Of a stretch of DNA of 64,000 nt, positions 1 through 10,895 are shown piece after piece. A program made the translations under genes and the position numbers. The notes under the pieces were generated by a model. That model was not told where the DNA came from, did no database searches, and saw nothing but the letters and a program-made list of their open reading frames with translations. Source of the DNA: Selenomonadaceae bacterium (GTDB lineage: Bacteria > Bacillota > Negativicutes > Selenomonadales > Selenomonadaceae); NCBI GenBank assembly GCA_017518105.1, contig JAFWWC010000029.1, positions 1 to 64,000 on the forward strand. The letters run 5' to 3'. How positions within the stretch are numbered: the first letter of the stretch is position 1; every line of letters begins with the position of its first letter.

Positions 1-1
1 C

Positions 2-130
2 GACTTCACGCACCTTAGCGAGGAAGACTTACAAGCGGTAGTTGAGCAACTCAATCACCGTCCGAGAAAATCTTTGGGTTATAGAACACCTGCAGAAGTT
101 TACTTTTCAACGCTGTTGCACTTAGCTTGA
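2..130 (+). mobile_element. IS30-family transposase, C-terminal fragment (cut by window start)
   Basis: Forty-two codons are visible, ending in TGA. The translated end contains LNHRPRKSLGYRTPAEV, the well-known C-terminal signature of IS30-family DDE transposases, lying just after the catalytic glutamate region. The rest of the gene is outside the window, so I cannot tell whether the copy is intact. No clear terminal inverted repeat can be assigned downstream. Its position directly after a type IV pilus-type operon reading towards it suggests that the insertion marks the end of that operon. Confidence 0.85.
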
Positions 131-274
131 CTATTCACGCGCCCAAAAGAAAAGTTACAAAAGAAAAGGGCGTTGTCCGGCTATGAATCATCCATGATTC
201 AAACGCCGGCGGCCGCCGTCCATGGCGGCCGGTCTTCTTCTTCGCGGGCGTAAAAGTATACGGGCTAAGATTTG
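131..274. other. Intergenic region with two inverted repeats between the IS30 tail and the pilC-like gene
   Basis: No gene is seen here. A perfect 8-bp inverted repeat with a 2-bp spacer lies at about 184-201 (TGAATCAT / ATGATTCA). A GC-rich inverted repeat built on GGCGGCC / GGCCGCC follows at about 204-231. Both sit where the end of the insertion sequence and the terminator of the converging minus-strand operon would be expected. Neither is followed by a clear T-run. Confidence 0.5.
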
Positions 275-1468
275 TTAAAGTAGGTTTGTCGTGTCCAATA
301 TCGGTAGCATGACGGCAAAGACCAGAGTCGCCACGATTAATCCGGCGATTAGCGTTCCGAAGATTTCTGCTTTGGCGGGAAGGGTGCGCAATATCTCTTC
401 GACTTCAAAGTCAGCCATCGACTCGCATTGACGGAGCATGTTGACAAGTTCGCCGCCCGCCTCGCCCGTTACGATTAAGCCGACGTACAGTGGTGGGAAC
501 TTTTCCTTGGCGACCAATGCCGCAAAGCTTCCGCCGCGCTCCACCGAAAATTTTATCTCAGTCAAGACCTTCCGCACGACAAGATTATTACTCGCCGCCG
601 CGCACAGCTTGATTGCCTCGTCGAGTGTCACGCCACTTTCAAGTAGGAAACCCAATCGCCCAAAGAAATTCCTAAGCTCGACTTCGCGCAGGAGACGGAA
701 CTTTAGCTTGAGCCTGTCGAGGAGAAATCGGACACCTTCGACGCGCTGAATAATCCACACGCACGCCGCAACGCATACCGTCAACGCCACGACAATTAAC
801 AGCCAATGCGCCGCTAGGAACTTTCCGCCGTGCAGAAGTATCAGCGTTATCAGCGGGAGTTCGCCGCCCTGCTGAGCAAAGAAATTTTCAAAGACGGGCA
901 AGGTTACGTTGATTAGGACGACCGCCGCCACGAATGCCGCCATGAGCACGAAGACCGGATAATACATTGCGCCGCGAACTTTCTTTTGCGTCGAATAGTT
1001 GCGTTCGAGTTGGTTGGCAAGCCGTGCCGTCACGTCTTGGAGGTTGCCGCTAGTCTCGCCGATTTCGACTGATTGAATCTCATCGCCGCCGAAGATTGAT
1101 TCATAGCGTCCGAGGGCGTCGTAAAAGTTTTGCCCTTCGCCGACAGCCGCCACGAGGTCATTTAAAATCTTTTCCGAGGGATGATTCTTCGCCGCGCCCG
1201 CCAAAGTCCTCAAGGAGTCGTGCAGAGTCATCACGCCGAGCATCACGCTTAGTTCACGGAAGAAGACCGCCCGCCATTGACCGCCGAGCTTGAGCTTAAG
1301 ATAAAAGTTCTCCGCCTCTTGCAGGAAGTTTGCTTGCGTCTGTTCGAGTTTGACGACCTTGACACCCTGATAACTCAATGCGGCGTAGGCTTCGGCGTAG
1401 TTGTCCGCCTCAAGGGTGCCGCTCTGTTCAGTAGCCGTCGCGTCGTAGCCTTTGTACTTGAATTTCAT
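275..1468 (-). CDS. pilC: Type II secretion / type IV pilus inner-membrane platform protein, PilC/GspF-like
   Basis: A 397-residue protein of the PilC/GspF family, the polytopic inner-membrane platform on which the assembly and retraction ATPases of type IV pili act. The length is typical. Two related GspF domains are recognisable, one at about 65-190 with the pattern FFRELSVMLG and one at about 265-390 with NFFGRLGFLLESGVTLDEA. Hydrophobic segments lie near 170-190, 220-240 and 365-390. The start overlaps the stop of the PilT-like gene by 4 bp, so the two are probably translationally coupled. No pilin gene follows: the next downstream element is the IS30 fragment. Whether it serves pili, secretion or DNA uptake cannot be decided here. 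Confidence 0.85.
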   Translation of the reverse strand: MKFKYKGYDATATEQSGTLEADNYAEAYAALSYQGVKVVKLEQTQANFLQEAENFYLKLKLGGQWRAVFFRELSVMLGVMTLHDSLRTLAGAAKNHPSEKILNDLVAAVGEGQNFYDALGRYESIFGGDEIQSVEIGETSGNLQDVTARLANQLERNYSTQKKVRGAMYYPVFVLMAAFVAAVVLINVTLPVFENFFAQQGGELPLITLILLHGGKFLAAHWLLIVVALTVCVAACVWIIQRVEGVRFLLDRLKLKFRLLREVELRNFFGRLGFLLESGVTLDEAIKLCAAASNNLVVRKVLTEIKFSVERGGSFAALVAKEKFPPLYVGLIVTGEAGGELVNMLRQCESMADFEVEEILRTLPAKAEIFGTLIAGLIVATLVFAVMLPILDTTNLL

Positions 1469-2436
1469 AAGCCGACCGCCTTTAATGCCGCGTCCATTGT
1501 CTGCATACCCTGTGCCCGCCCGCTCATCATAACGTTTGGCAGTTGGACGTATTTGCCCTGCCGAATCAGTGACCGCGCCGCTGGATTAGCGATTAGGACT
1601 TCTGCCGCACAACGCCGCCCGCTTGAGGTCTTGACGAGCTGTTGAGATATTATCGCGCTGAACTCGTCGGCGAATAGGTCGCGGATTGCGTCGCGTTGCA
1701 CGAGCGGGAACATCGTCTCGACACGCATTGCCGTTTCAGCCGCCGATTTGGTGTGCAAAGTCGCTAAGACCAAGACGCCCGCCGCCGATGCCTCAAGTGC
1801 CGCGTGCATGGTCTCGGCGTCGCGAATCTCTCCGATTAACAACACATCGGGCATTTCGCGCATAGCCGTCCGCAGTGCCGCCGCGAAGTTCAAAAAGTCT
1901 TGTCCGAGTTCCCTTTGACTGATAAAAGAACCCTCCGCCGCGTACTCGAATTCGATTGGGTCTTCCAACGTCAGCAAATGACACGGGCGCACTTTGCACA
2001 GCTCGTTTAAGAAGGCGGCAAGCGTCGTTGATTTTCCAGAACCCGTCCGCCCCGTCACGAGGATTAAACCTTGCGCAGCGTGAAAGAATTTCTTTAGCGC
2101 GGGCGGTGCGCCCAATTCGTCAAGCGTCGGGATTTCTTTGGCGATTAGTCGCAAGGCAAGCGCGGGAACTTTTCGCTGATAATAGACGTTGACGCGGAAG
2201 CGACGCGATAAATTTTCTGCGACGTAAGAGAAGTCAACCGCCAAATACTTTTCAAACTCCCTGCGAAGTCTCGACGATAACAGCACGTCTAAGAAGTCTT
2301 CGACCGCCTTAACCGTCAACGCCGCGCCCGCTTGGAAGAGTTCGCCGCCTACACGAAAAAAAGGCGGTTGCCCCACCGTCAGATGAACGTCCGAGGCGTC
2401 GAGGCGTACCGCTTCTTCCAAAATTTTTTCTAACAT
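1465..2436 (-). CDS. pilT: Type IV pilus retraction ATPase, PilT-like
   Basis: A 323-residue secretion-type ATPase. The Walker A motif GRTGSGKS is at residues 129-136, followed by the Asp box (LTLEDPIEFEY), a Walker B-like segment (DVLLIGEIRDAET) and the His box (VLATLHTKSA). The C-terminal stretch AARSLIRQGK followed by GMQTMD resembles the AIRNLIRE and GMQTMDQAL region that separates PilT retraction ATPases from PilB extension ATPases. The protein would hydrolyse ATP at the cytoplasmic face to depolymerise pili. The start codon overlaps the PBP stop (TAATG). PilB, pilins and PilM-Q genes are not in the window. Confidence 0.85.
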   Translation of the reverse strand: MLEKILEEAVRLDASDVHLTVGQPPFFRVGGELFQAGAALTVKAVEDFLDVLLSSRLRREFEKYLAVDFSYVAENLSRRFRVNVYYQRKVPALALRLIAKEIPTLDELGAPPALKKFFHAAQGLILVTGRTGSGKSTTLAAFLNELCKVRPCHLLTLEDPIEFEYAAEGSFISQRELGQDFLNFAAALRTAMREMPDVLLIGEIRDAETMHAALEASAAGVLVLATLHTKSAAETAMRVETMFPLVQRDAIRDLFADEFSAIISQQLVKTSSGRRCAAEVLIANPAARSLIRQGKYVQLPNVMMSGRAQGMQTMDAALKAVGL

Positions 2437-4697
2437 TAGTTCTGTCCTTTAGATAGGTCATCATCAAACGAAGGCGCATTGTCAATCACAGGCTCCGGCT
2501 CGCGCACGGGCTCAGGTTCGGGCACGTAGACTGGTTCCGGTTCGTGATAGACGGGTTCGGGCTCGCGAACGGGTTCCGGCTCGTGAACGGGTTCTGGTTC
2601 CGTGTAATCGGGGACGCCTTCGGGCTTTTGCGTGTAATCCGGTTCGGGCTCATGATACGTCGTAGCGGGCTCCGATTCTCTGTAACGATAATCTGGCTCT
2701 GGCTCAGAATAATCCCTGCGCGGCTCGTCATCGTCATAATCGCGGCGGCGCGGACGATTGTTATCGCGGACTTCAGTGACGACATTGCCCTTAGACCGCC
2801 TATCAACAACCAAAGTATCAAAGTCGTGCGCGGGGACGTTCAGCAAAGCGTTCTGCATAAAATGACTCCAAATCGTCGCGGGAAGTCCGCCGCCCATTAC
2901 CCCATCAAGGCTGGTGTTGTCGTCATTGCCAATCCAAACGCTCGCGACGAGGTCAGGCGTATATCCGACAAACCACGCGTCCTTGTAATCGCTAGTCGTG
3001 CCCGTCTTGCCCGCCGCAGGTCGCCCGATTGCCGCGCCCTTGCCTGTGCCCTTAGTGATAACATCTTCTAACATGCTCGTTAAGTCGGCTGCGCTTTCGG
3101 GGCTGATGACTTGCCGTCCTTCTGGAAAGACTTCATGAATTATATTGCCGTTGCGGTCGAGGACTTTGGTTATCGCGACGTGCGGAATATAGACGCCGCT
3201 ATTGGCGAAGGTTCCATAAGCCGAAGCGATTTCAAGCGGAGTAACTCCACGCGTCAAGCCGCCGAGGGCTACAGCAAGATTCGTATCGTTGACGGGACCT
3301 TCAAGGACGAAAGTCGAAATGCCCATTTCCTGTGCGTAGAAGATTGCTTTATCAATTCCGAGGGCTTGAGCAATTTTGACGGTCGGGACGTTCATAGAGA
3401 AGGTTGCAACCGTTCGCAGGGAGACATTGCCGCTAAAGCGTCGGCTATCGTTCTGTGGTCGCCAACCGTCAATGTTAATCGGGCTGTCCTCAATGACGGT
3501 GTCGGGCGTGTAACCATTTTCGAGACCCGCCACGAACACGAATGGCTTAAACGAGGAGCCAGGCTGACGTTCCGCCATAGTTGCTCGGTTGAATTGGTCA
3601 GTGCCGCGTCCGCCGACCATAGCGCGGATATATCCTGTCTTGGGTTCGATTGCCACGATTGCCCCTTGCGGCTGAACAATCCCGTTTACGTCGGTGTAAT
3701 CTTGCGGCAGGTAAGTTAGCAAAGCCTCTTCCGCCATGCGTTGCATATCCAAATCAATCGTCGTGTAGACTTTCAAGCCTTCCTTGTAGACCGCGTCGGC
3801 TCCGTACCTGTCGACCAAAAGTTGCGTGACGTACTCGATAAAATACATTGCGTCCTTATGCTTTTCCGGGACGTTCGGCGGCGCAAGGATGACTTCAGCA
3901 TTTTTAGCCGCTTGAGATTCGTTGAAGCTGATGTAGCCGTAATGAACCATTTGGTCAAGGACGGTGTTGCGGCGTTCAATCGCGGCGTTAATGTTGTTGA
4001 ACGGCGAGTAATAGTTTGGACTCTTCGGAATGCCCGCGAGCATTGCGCATTCTCCTAAAGTCAAGTCCTCGACGTTCTTGCCAAAGTAAGTCTTCGACGC
4101 CGCCTGCACACCGTAAGCCCCTTGCCCGAAATAAATCTGATTGAGGTAGAGTTCCAGTATTTCCTGCTTGGTGTATTGCTTTTCGAGTTGCAAGGCAAGG
4201 AATATCTCTTGAATTTTGCGCTTATAAGTCCTGTCCTGAGTTAGGTAAGCGTTCTTGGCGAGCTGTTGAGTAATCGTCGAGCCGCCCTCCGCAATTTCGC
4301 CGCGGATTATGTTCGTGTAAGCTGCCCGCGCTAATCCTCGGAAGTCAACGCCCTTATGCTCATAAAAGCGGTTGTCCTCGATAGCAACGAAGGCGTTCTG
4401 CAAGTTCAGCGGTATCTGCTCAATCTTGACGGGCACGCGGTTTTCTGTAGCGTGAATAATTGCAATCTCGTTGCCCGCCGAATCGTACATGTGACTTGAC
4501 GCCGGAGGCAGAATATCCTTCGACAAGTCAGCCTTAACGTTCATGTTCGCCGTAACGAATCCGATTCCCACACCGACCGCCATGACGATTACAAAGATGA
4601 TAAGCCCGATAAAAATTTTCAGGAACGTTGAAGACTTTTTCTTCGGCGCGTGCGGCTGACCTTGCACGTCGTCGCGTCCCAAATCTGTCCTGCTCAT
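2436..4697 (-). CDS. Class A penicillin-binding protein (PBP1A-type), glycosyltransferase plus transpeptidase
   Basis: A 753-residue bifunctional murein synthase anchored by one N-terminal membrane helix (about 26-51). The GT51 domain shows EDNRFYEHKGVD with catalytic Glu107, and GGSTITQQLAKN. The transpeptidase domain has the SxxK motif at Ser381-Lys384 within RQPGSSFKPF, and KTGTT near residue 560. After the enzyme domain comes a long acidic, proline-rich tail (about 645-745) made of repeated EPEPV-like units, encoded by short tandem DNA repeats at about 2500-2720. A strong Shine-Dalgarno (AGGAGG) lies 7 bp before the ATG. It leads the PBP-pilT-pilC run, and the tail probably lies outside the membrane. 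Confidence 0.93.
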   Translation of the reverse strand: MSRTDLGRDDVQGQPHAPKKKSSTFLKIFIGLIIFVIVMAVGVGIGFVTANMNVKADLSKDILPPASSHMYDSAGNEIAIIHATENRVPVKIEQIPLNLQNAFVAIEDNRFYEHKGVDFRGLARAAYTNIIRGEIAEGGSTITQQLAKNAYLTQDRTYKRKIQEIFLALQLEKQYTKQEILELYLNQIYFGQGAYGVQAASKTYFGKNVEDLTLGECAMLAGIPKSPNYYSPFNNINAAIERRNTVLDQMVHYGYISFNESQAAKNAEVILAPPNVPEKHKDAMYFIEYVTQLLVDRYGADAVYKEGLKVYTTIDLDMQRMAEEALLTYLPQDYTDVNGIVQPQGAIVAIEPKTGYIRAMVGGRGTDQFNRATMAERQPGSSFKPFVFVAGLENGYTPDTVIEDSPINIDGWRPQNDSRRFSGNVSLRTVATFSMNVPTVKIAQALGIDKAIFYAQEMGISTFVLEGPVNDTNLAVALGGLTRGVTPLEIASAYGTFANSGVYIPHVAITKVLDRNGNIIHEVFPEGRQVISPESAADLTSMLEDVITKGTGKGAAIGRPAAGKTGTTSDYKDAWFVGYTPDLVASVWIGNDDNTSLDGVMGGGLPATIWSHFMQNALLNVPAHDFDTLVVDRRSKGNVVTEVRDNNRPRRRDYDDDEPRRDYSEPEPDYRYRESEPATTYHEPEPDYTQKPEGVPDYTEPEPVHEPEPVREPEPVYHEPEPVYVPEPEPVREPEPVIDNAPSFDDDLSKGQN
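2500..2720 (-). repeat. Degenerate tandem repeats coding the EPEPV tail of the PBP
   Basis: This stretch consists of imperfect units built around GGTTCCGGTTC / GGCTCGCG on the plus strand, which encode repeated Glu-Pro-Glu-Pro-Val and similar motifs on the minus strand. Such repeats can change copy number in frame, so tail length may vary between strains. Confidence 0.75.
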
Positions 4698-4758
4698 TAG
4701 TACCCCTCCTAAACACCGCCTATCTTACCATAAACGGATTAGCCGCGTCTATAAAGCT

Positions 4759-4787
4759 TTGATAAAAATTGCCGCCCGTGCTAAGAT
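4759..4787 (+). promoter_or_regulatory. Sigma-70 type promoter for addB
   Basis: TTGATA at 4759-4764 and TAAGAT at 4782-4787 are separated by 17 bp and lie just upstream of the AAGGAG ribosome site of addB. The region is divergent with the PBP gene. The match is by eye. Confidence 0.55.
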
Positions 4788-4808
4788 ACTCGGCAAGGAG
4801 TGATTCAG

Positions 4809-7800
4809 ATGATTGAACTGATAATCGGACGAGCGGGAACGGGCAAAACATTTGCTTGCCTGCAACGCGCTAAGGAACTCTTGGAACGCGAGCCGCTCAA
4901 GACCGAAATAATCTTCCTGTTGCCGGCGTATCAAACGTATCGTGCGGAACTGGAGCTTGCCGCTTTGACGGGCGGCGCGTTCAATACTCGCATGGACAGC
5001 TTTAATCGGTTCGCCCGGCAGATACTCGACGAGATTGGCGGCGGCTTGATTCCTCGTATATCTGAAATCGGGCGGCGGCTATTGCTCAGAAAAATTCTCC
5101 TCCGACGCGATAAGACTGGCGACTTAAAATATTTCGTGCGAGCCGCTAAGCAACACGGATTCGCGGAACTCCTATCTGACGAGATGAAGGAGCTTAGGAC
5201 TTATTCAATCGACGCAGACAAACTCAATCAGGCGGCGGATAACGTCGCTGATGACGAACTGCGCGATAAGCTTCACGATTTGGAACTGCTGACGGACGAC
5301 TTTAAGGCGGCAATGGCTGACAAGCTCACCGACGACGAAAATTTATTGGAGCGGGCGACCGAGTTCATGGAGCAATCACCGACGATTGGCGACGCGGAAA
5401 TTTTTATCGACGGGTTTATCTTCTTCGACCCGCAACAGAGAAATTTTTTGCGCAAGCTCTTCACCTGCGCCCGCAACGTTCATATAACCTTGCCGATGGA
5501 TACGAACCTAAACAGCTGCGATAACACTTCCGAGCTTGGACTGTTTAACCGTTCGTTCAGGACGTTTAGGACACTGAGGACTTTTTCAGAGGAGGTCGGC
5601 GTTGAATTCAAAATCACGCGCCTCGACACCCCGCATAGGTTCAAGCATGAGCCGCTGAAAATTTTTGAACGACGCCTTTTTGAATACAAGCCACGAAGTT
5701 TTAATGACGCGACGGGCTTAAAGGTCGTCGAGGCAGTCAATAAGCGTGCGGAGGTCGAAGCGGTCGCCAGAGAAATTTTGCGGCTCGTCAAGGAAGGTTA
5801 TCGGCTACGGGAAATCGGAATCCTAGCCCGCGACGAAAATTATTTCTCGCTTATCAAGCCGATATTCGAGATACACGCGATACCGTACTTTGTTGACTTG
5901 AAACGGGCGGCGACGAATCATCCGCTAGCAGAGCTGATTCGGTCGGCTTTGGAAGTGCTAAGGGGTTGGCGGCGCGAATCAATCTTCCGTTGCCTGCGAA
6001 CTGGTTTCTTCGACGTGCCGCAAGAGGATATTGACTTGCTGGAGAATTACGTTATTGAGTTCGGGATAAAGGGCGCGAGTAATTGGCAACGAGATTGGGA
6101 TTATCGCCGTGTGAAGTCTTTGGACGCGCCCGCCCGCCCCGTCGCCGCCGACGAGATTGACTACCTCGAACGAATCAACGCCATAAGGAAAGCTTGCGTG
6201 GCTCCGCTGATAAACTTCGCCGAGCGCGTGAAAAACAATCGGGAAGTCGTCGAACTTACAACGGCACTGTTCAAACTGCTTGAGGAGCTGAACGTCTACG
6301 AAAAACTTTCTGACTGGGCGCAGGCGGAAGAGGTTCGCGGGAATTTGGCACTGTCGCGGGAGCATTTAAAGATTTGGGACGACGTGATAAATCTGTTCGA
6401 GCAAATAGTCGACGCATTGGGCGAGGAGACAATCACGCGGACGGAATTTGAATCGATAATCGGCGAAGGTCTCGACGCTTTGGAAATGTCGCTTATCCCG
6501 CCCGGACTTGATGAAGTGACGGTCGCGCAGTTCGATCAGAACTCTTTGCAAAACTCAAGGGCGATATTTGTTCTGGGCTTTGACGATGAAAACTTCCCGC
6601 GCCGTTCCGTCGAAAAGAAATTACTAAGCGATGCGGACAGAGTTAAGCTCAATGATTCGGGCTTTGAAATATCGCTCGGCAGCAAGGAAGGTTCGTTATC
6701 GGAGAAATTTTTAACCTATCGCGGGCTGACGGAGGCGCGGGAGCGTTTATATCTGTCGTATTCGATAGCCGACGCGGAAGGAAAGAAAATTTCGGCGGCG
6801 GCGTTGCTTGATAAGATAAAGAAAATCTTCCCGACCGTAGCTATTGAACGCGTCGAGTTAGATATTTTACAGAGTTTGGGCAGTGAGATTGAATTTGCGA
6901 CGGGAGAAAAGACTTTATCGGCGGAGACGGCTAAGAAACTCTACGCGCCAAATAAAAAAATGCGTGCCAGTGTCACACGCCTTGAGAGCTTTAACGAATG
7001 CCCCTTCAAATATTTTTCTAAATACGGCTTGGGCTTGGAAGAACGCGCCGAATATAAAATCCAGGTGCCCGACATCGGAAATATTCTTCATGCCGTCATG
7101 AGCCGCTTTGGTCGCGATTTAAAACAGGAGAATCGGCTTTGGGCGACGGTCAATGCGGCGGAGTTAAATAGTCGCGTCGAGAAAATTATAGATGAGCTGA
7201 CTCCGAACGTTCACAATAAGATTTTGCTTAGCACGAAGACTTTGGAGCACCGCCGCGAACGAATTAAAAAAGTTGCCGTCGAGAGCCTAAGTCGACTGAT
7301 TGAACTGGATAAGGTCAGCGAGTTCCACCCGAATATTTTTGAGGAAAACTTTTTCGAGGATAAAGAAATCGACGACGTGAACATAAATTTGAGCGGGCGC
7401 ATTGATAGGATTGATTTGAGCGACGACGGCAAGTATTTCCTGATTATCGACTACAAGACGGGCAAGACTAGCCTAAGCTTGAAGAAAATTTTCAGCGGCT
7501 TGAGCTTGCAACTGGTTATTTACCTCGACGCGGCGAAAAATCTTTCTGAAGTCGGCGGGCGGGACGCGGGCGCAATGCTCTATTGCCTCTTAAGGCTGTC
7601 GAATAAGACGGGCAGAGACGATAAAGACGTTTCGATTAAGGCGAACGACGATTTAAAACTGCATGGAATGATTCGCGTTGACGAGGAGATAAAGAACGCA
7701 ATCGATAGCACGAGCGATTTTGTCGCCTTCAAGAAGGATAGCCTCGTTAGCCGTGCGGACTTGCAGATAATAATCGATTACGCGGAAAAGATTTTGGAAC

Positions 7801-7997
7801 AGACCTCCGAGCGGATATTGAACGGCGACATTGAGGTTAAGCCCGCGAAATTCTCTGAGACTGATGACGCTTGCAAGTATTGCGTTTACTCCGCGCTGTG
7901 CAACTTCGACAAGGCGATTAATGCGACCTTAACGCCCATTAACGGCAAGCCCGCCGAAATTATTTCAGCAATGGAAAACTTCAACAACGAAAGCTAA
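4809..7997 (+). CDS. addB: AddB-like helicase-exonuclease subunit (ATP-binding, PD-(D/E)XK nuclease, Fe-S)
   Basis: A 1062-residue protein resembling AddB of the AddAB double-strand-break processing complex, which prepares ends for RecA. It begins with the P-loop GRAGTGKT (7-14). The C-terminal RecB-type nuclease motif is LIIDYKTGK (Asp881, Lys883). Four cysteines fit the AddB iron-sulfur cluster: Cys731 in NECPFKYF, and Cys1022, Cys1025 and Cys1031 in CKYCVYSALC. The longest frame begins with a GTG at 4800 inside the Shine-Dalgarno, so the ATG 8 bp after AAGGAG is preferred. The usual partner addA does not follow: the gene is monocistronic, closed by a terminator and followed by converging lysS. 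Confidence 0.85.
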   Translation: MIELIIGRAGTGKTFACLQRAKELLEREPLKTEIIFLLPAYQTYRAELELAALTGGAFNTRMDSFNRFARQILDEIGGGLIPRISEIGRRLLLRKILLRRDKTGDLKYFVRAAKQHGFAELLSDEMKELRTYSIDADKLNQAADNVADDELRDKLHDLELLTDDFKAAMADKLTDDENLLERATEFMEQSPTIGDAEIFIDGFIFFDPQQRNFLRKLFTCARNVHITLPMDTNLNSCDNTSELGLFNRSFRTFRTLRTFSEEVGVEFKITRLDTPHRFKHEPLKIFERRLFEYKPRSFNDATGLKVVEAVNKRAEVEAVAREILRLVKEGYRLREIGILARDENYFSLIKPIFEIHAIPYFVDLKRAATNHPLAELIRSALEVLRGWRRESIFRCLRTGFFDVPQEDIDLLENYVIEFGIKGASNWQRDWDYRRVKSLDAPARPVAADEIDYLERINAIRKACVAPLINFAERVKNNREVVELTTALFKLLEELNVYEKLSDWAQAEEVRGNLALSREHLKIWDDVINLFEQIVDALGEETITRTEFESIIGEGLDALEMSLIPPGLDEVTVAQFDQNSLQNSRAIFVLGFDDENFPRRSVEKKLLSDADRVKLNDSGFEISLGSKEGSLSEKFLTYRGLTEARERLYLSYSIADAEGKKISAAALLDKIKKIFPTVAIERVELDILQSLGSEIEFATGEKTLSAETAKKLYAPNKKMRASVTRLESFNECPFKYFSKYGLGLEERAEYKIQVPDIGNILHAVMSRFGRDLKQENRLWATVNAAELNSRVEKIIDELTPNVHNKILLSTKTLEHRRERIKKVAVESLSRLIELDKVSEFHPNIFEENFFEDKEIDDVNINLSGRIDRIDLSDDGKYFLIIDYKTGKTSLSLKKIFSGLSLQLVIYLDAAKNLSEVGGRDAGAMLYCLLRLSNKTGRDDKDVSIKANDDLKLHGMIRVDEEIKNAIDSTSDFVAFKKDSLVSRADLQIIIDYAEKILEQTSERILNGDIEVKPAKFSETDDACKYCVYSALCNFDKAINATLTPINGKPAEIISAMENFNNES

Positions 7998-8006
7998 AAC
8001 AAAAAC

Positions 8007-8038
8007 GTCACCCAGATTTTTCTAGGTGACATTTTTTT
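8007..8038 (+). terminator. Intrinsic terminator between addB and lysS
   Basis: The arms GTCACC and GGTGAC (8007-8030) are followed by seven T residues. It sits directly after addB and 10 bp before the stop of converging lysS. Confidence 0.85.
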
Positions 8039-8047
8039 ATTGCTTAT

Positions 8048-9595
<1,548 letters not shown>

Positions 9596-9599
9596 TCAA

Positions 9600-10883
9600 T
9601 CAGAAAATATTTTCAAGGACAATCGTTTGGTCTCTATTCGGACCGACACTGACAATCCCAAGCGCAATGCCCGTAACCTCAGCCATGCGCTCAAGATAGC
9701 GGCGGGCGTTTATCGGCAAGTCTTCATAGCGGCGGACGTTGCTAATATCCGTTTTCCAGCCTGCGAACGTCTCGTAGACAGGCTCGACCTTCGCCAAGAC
9801 TTTCAAGCTAGCGGGAATCTCGTTGATAATCTCGCCGCCGATTTTATAAGCCGTGCACATTTTGATTTCGTCGAAGCCGTCGAGAATATCAAGGCGCGTG
9901 ACTGCCATGTAATCGGTGCCGCTAAGTTGCCCGGCGTATTTCACGACGCAAGCATCAAGCCAACCGGTTCTGCGTGGACGCCCCGTGACTGTTCCGAATT
10001 CGTGACCTGCCTCGCGGAGTTTGTCGCCGATTGCATTAAGCTGTTCAGTCGGGAAAGAACCTTCGCCAACGCGCGTGCAGTAAGCCTTGACTACGCCGAC
10101 GACCTTATCAATCTTCTTTGGAGCAATGCCCGCGCCTATGCCCACGCCGCCCGAAATCGGATGACTGCTCGTGACGTAAGGATAAGTGCCGTAATCAATG
10201 TCGAGCATCGTGGCCTGTGCGCCCTCAAATAAAATCTTTTTGCCCGCGTCGACTTCCTCATTGAGCAGGGTAATCGTATCGCACACGAACGGGCGGAGCC
10301 TCTCGGCGTAGCCTTCATACTCGCGGATAATTTCTTCGGCGTCAAGCGGCGCGTGATTATAAACCTTCTGCAGGAGCAAGTTCTTAGCCTCAAGCACGCC
10401 CCGAACCTTAGCGGCGAATTCGTCACGGTCAATCAAGTCGCAAACGCGAATCCCAATCCTGTCCGCCTTGTCGATGTAGCATGGACCGATACCGCGTTTG
10501 GTCGTGCCGATTTTGTTTGCGCCGCGAAGAGCCTCGCCGAGTTCGTCGATAAGTTTATGCCACGGCATGACGACATGCGCACGATTTGAAAGACGAATCC
10601 CCGACGTATCGACGCCGCGAGCTTGCATGTTGTCAATTTCCTCAAGCAGACATTGCGGGTCGACGACGACGCCATTGCCGATAACGCAGAGCGTGCCCTT
10701 ATACAGAATCCCCGACGGCAGAAGACGAAGCTTATACTCCTCGCCGCCGACCGAAACGGTATGACCGGCGTTGCTACCGCCCTGGAACCTGACAACCGTG
10801 TCCGCCTGCTGTGCCAAGTAATCGACAATCTTGCCTTTGCCCTCGTCGCCCCATTGCGCACCGCTTATAACCACCGTTGACAA
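9600..10883 (-). CDS. purA: Adenylosuccinate synthetase
   Basis: A 427-residue enzyme joining IMP and aspartate with GTP to give adenylosuccinate, the first committed step to AMP. The N-terminus is STVVISGAQWGDEGKGK, with the glycine-rich GDEGKGK loop. Later motifs include GGSNAGHTV, GTTKRGIGPCY and the nucleotide/IMP-binding region TGRPRRTGWLD. A TTG start is chosen because it lies 8 bp after AAGGAG and gives the MSTVV N-terminus expected of the family; the GTG three codons upstream overlaps the ribosome site. It follows the unknown gene by a few bases and belongs to the purE-purA operon. Confidence 0.96.
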   Translation of the reverse strand: MSTVVISGAQWGDEGKGKIVDYLAQQADTVVRFQGGSNAGHTVSVGGEEYKLRLLPSGILYKGTLCVIGNGVVVDPQCLLEEIDNMQARGVDTSGIRLSNRAHVVMPWHKLIDELGEALRGANKIGTTKRGIGPCYIDKADRIGIRVCDLIDRDEFAAKVRGVLEAKNLLLQKVYNHAPLDAEEIIREYEGYAERLRPFVCDTITLLNEEVDAGKKILFEGAQATMLDIDYGTYPYVTSSHPISGGVGIGAGIAPKKIDKVVGVVKAYCTRVGEGSFPTEQLNAIGDKLREAGHEFGTVTGRPRRTGWLDACVVKYAGQLSGTDYMAVTRLDILDGFDEIKMCTAYKIGGEIINEIPASLKVLAKVEPVYETFAGWKTDISNVRRYEDLPINARRYLERMAEVTGIALGIVSVGPNRDQTIVLENIF

Positions 10884-10895
10884 TTTAATCACTCC

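Noticed and set aside
2544..3071. 175-codon plus-strand frame inside the PBP gene
   Set aside because: It is an antisense shadow of the repeat-rich tail region and the transpeptidase; the minus-strand gene has full domain support.
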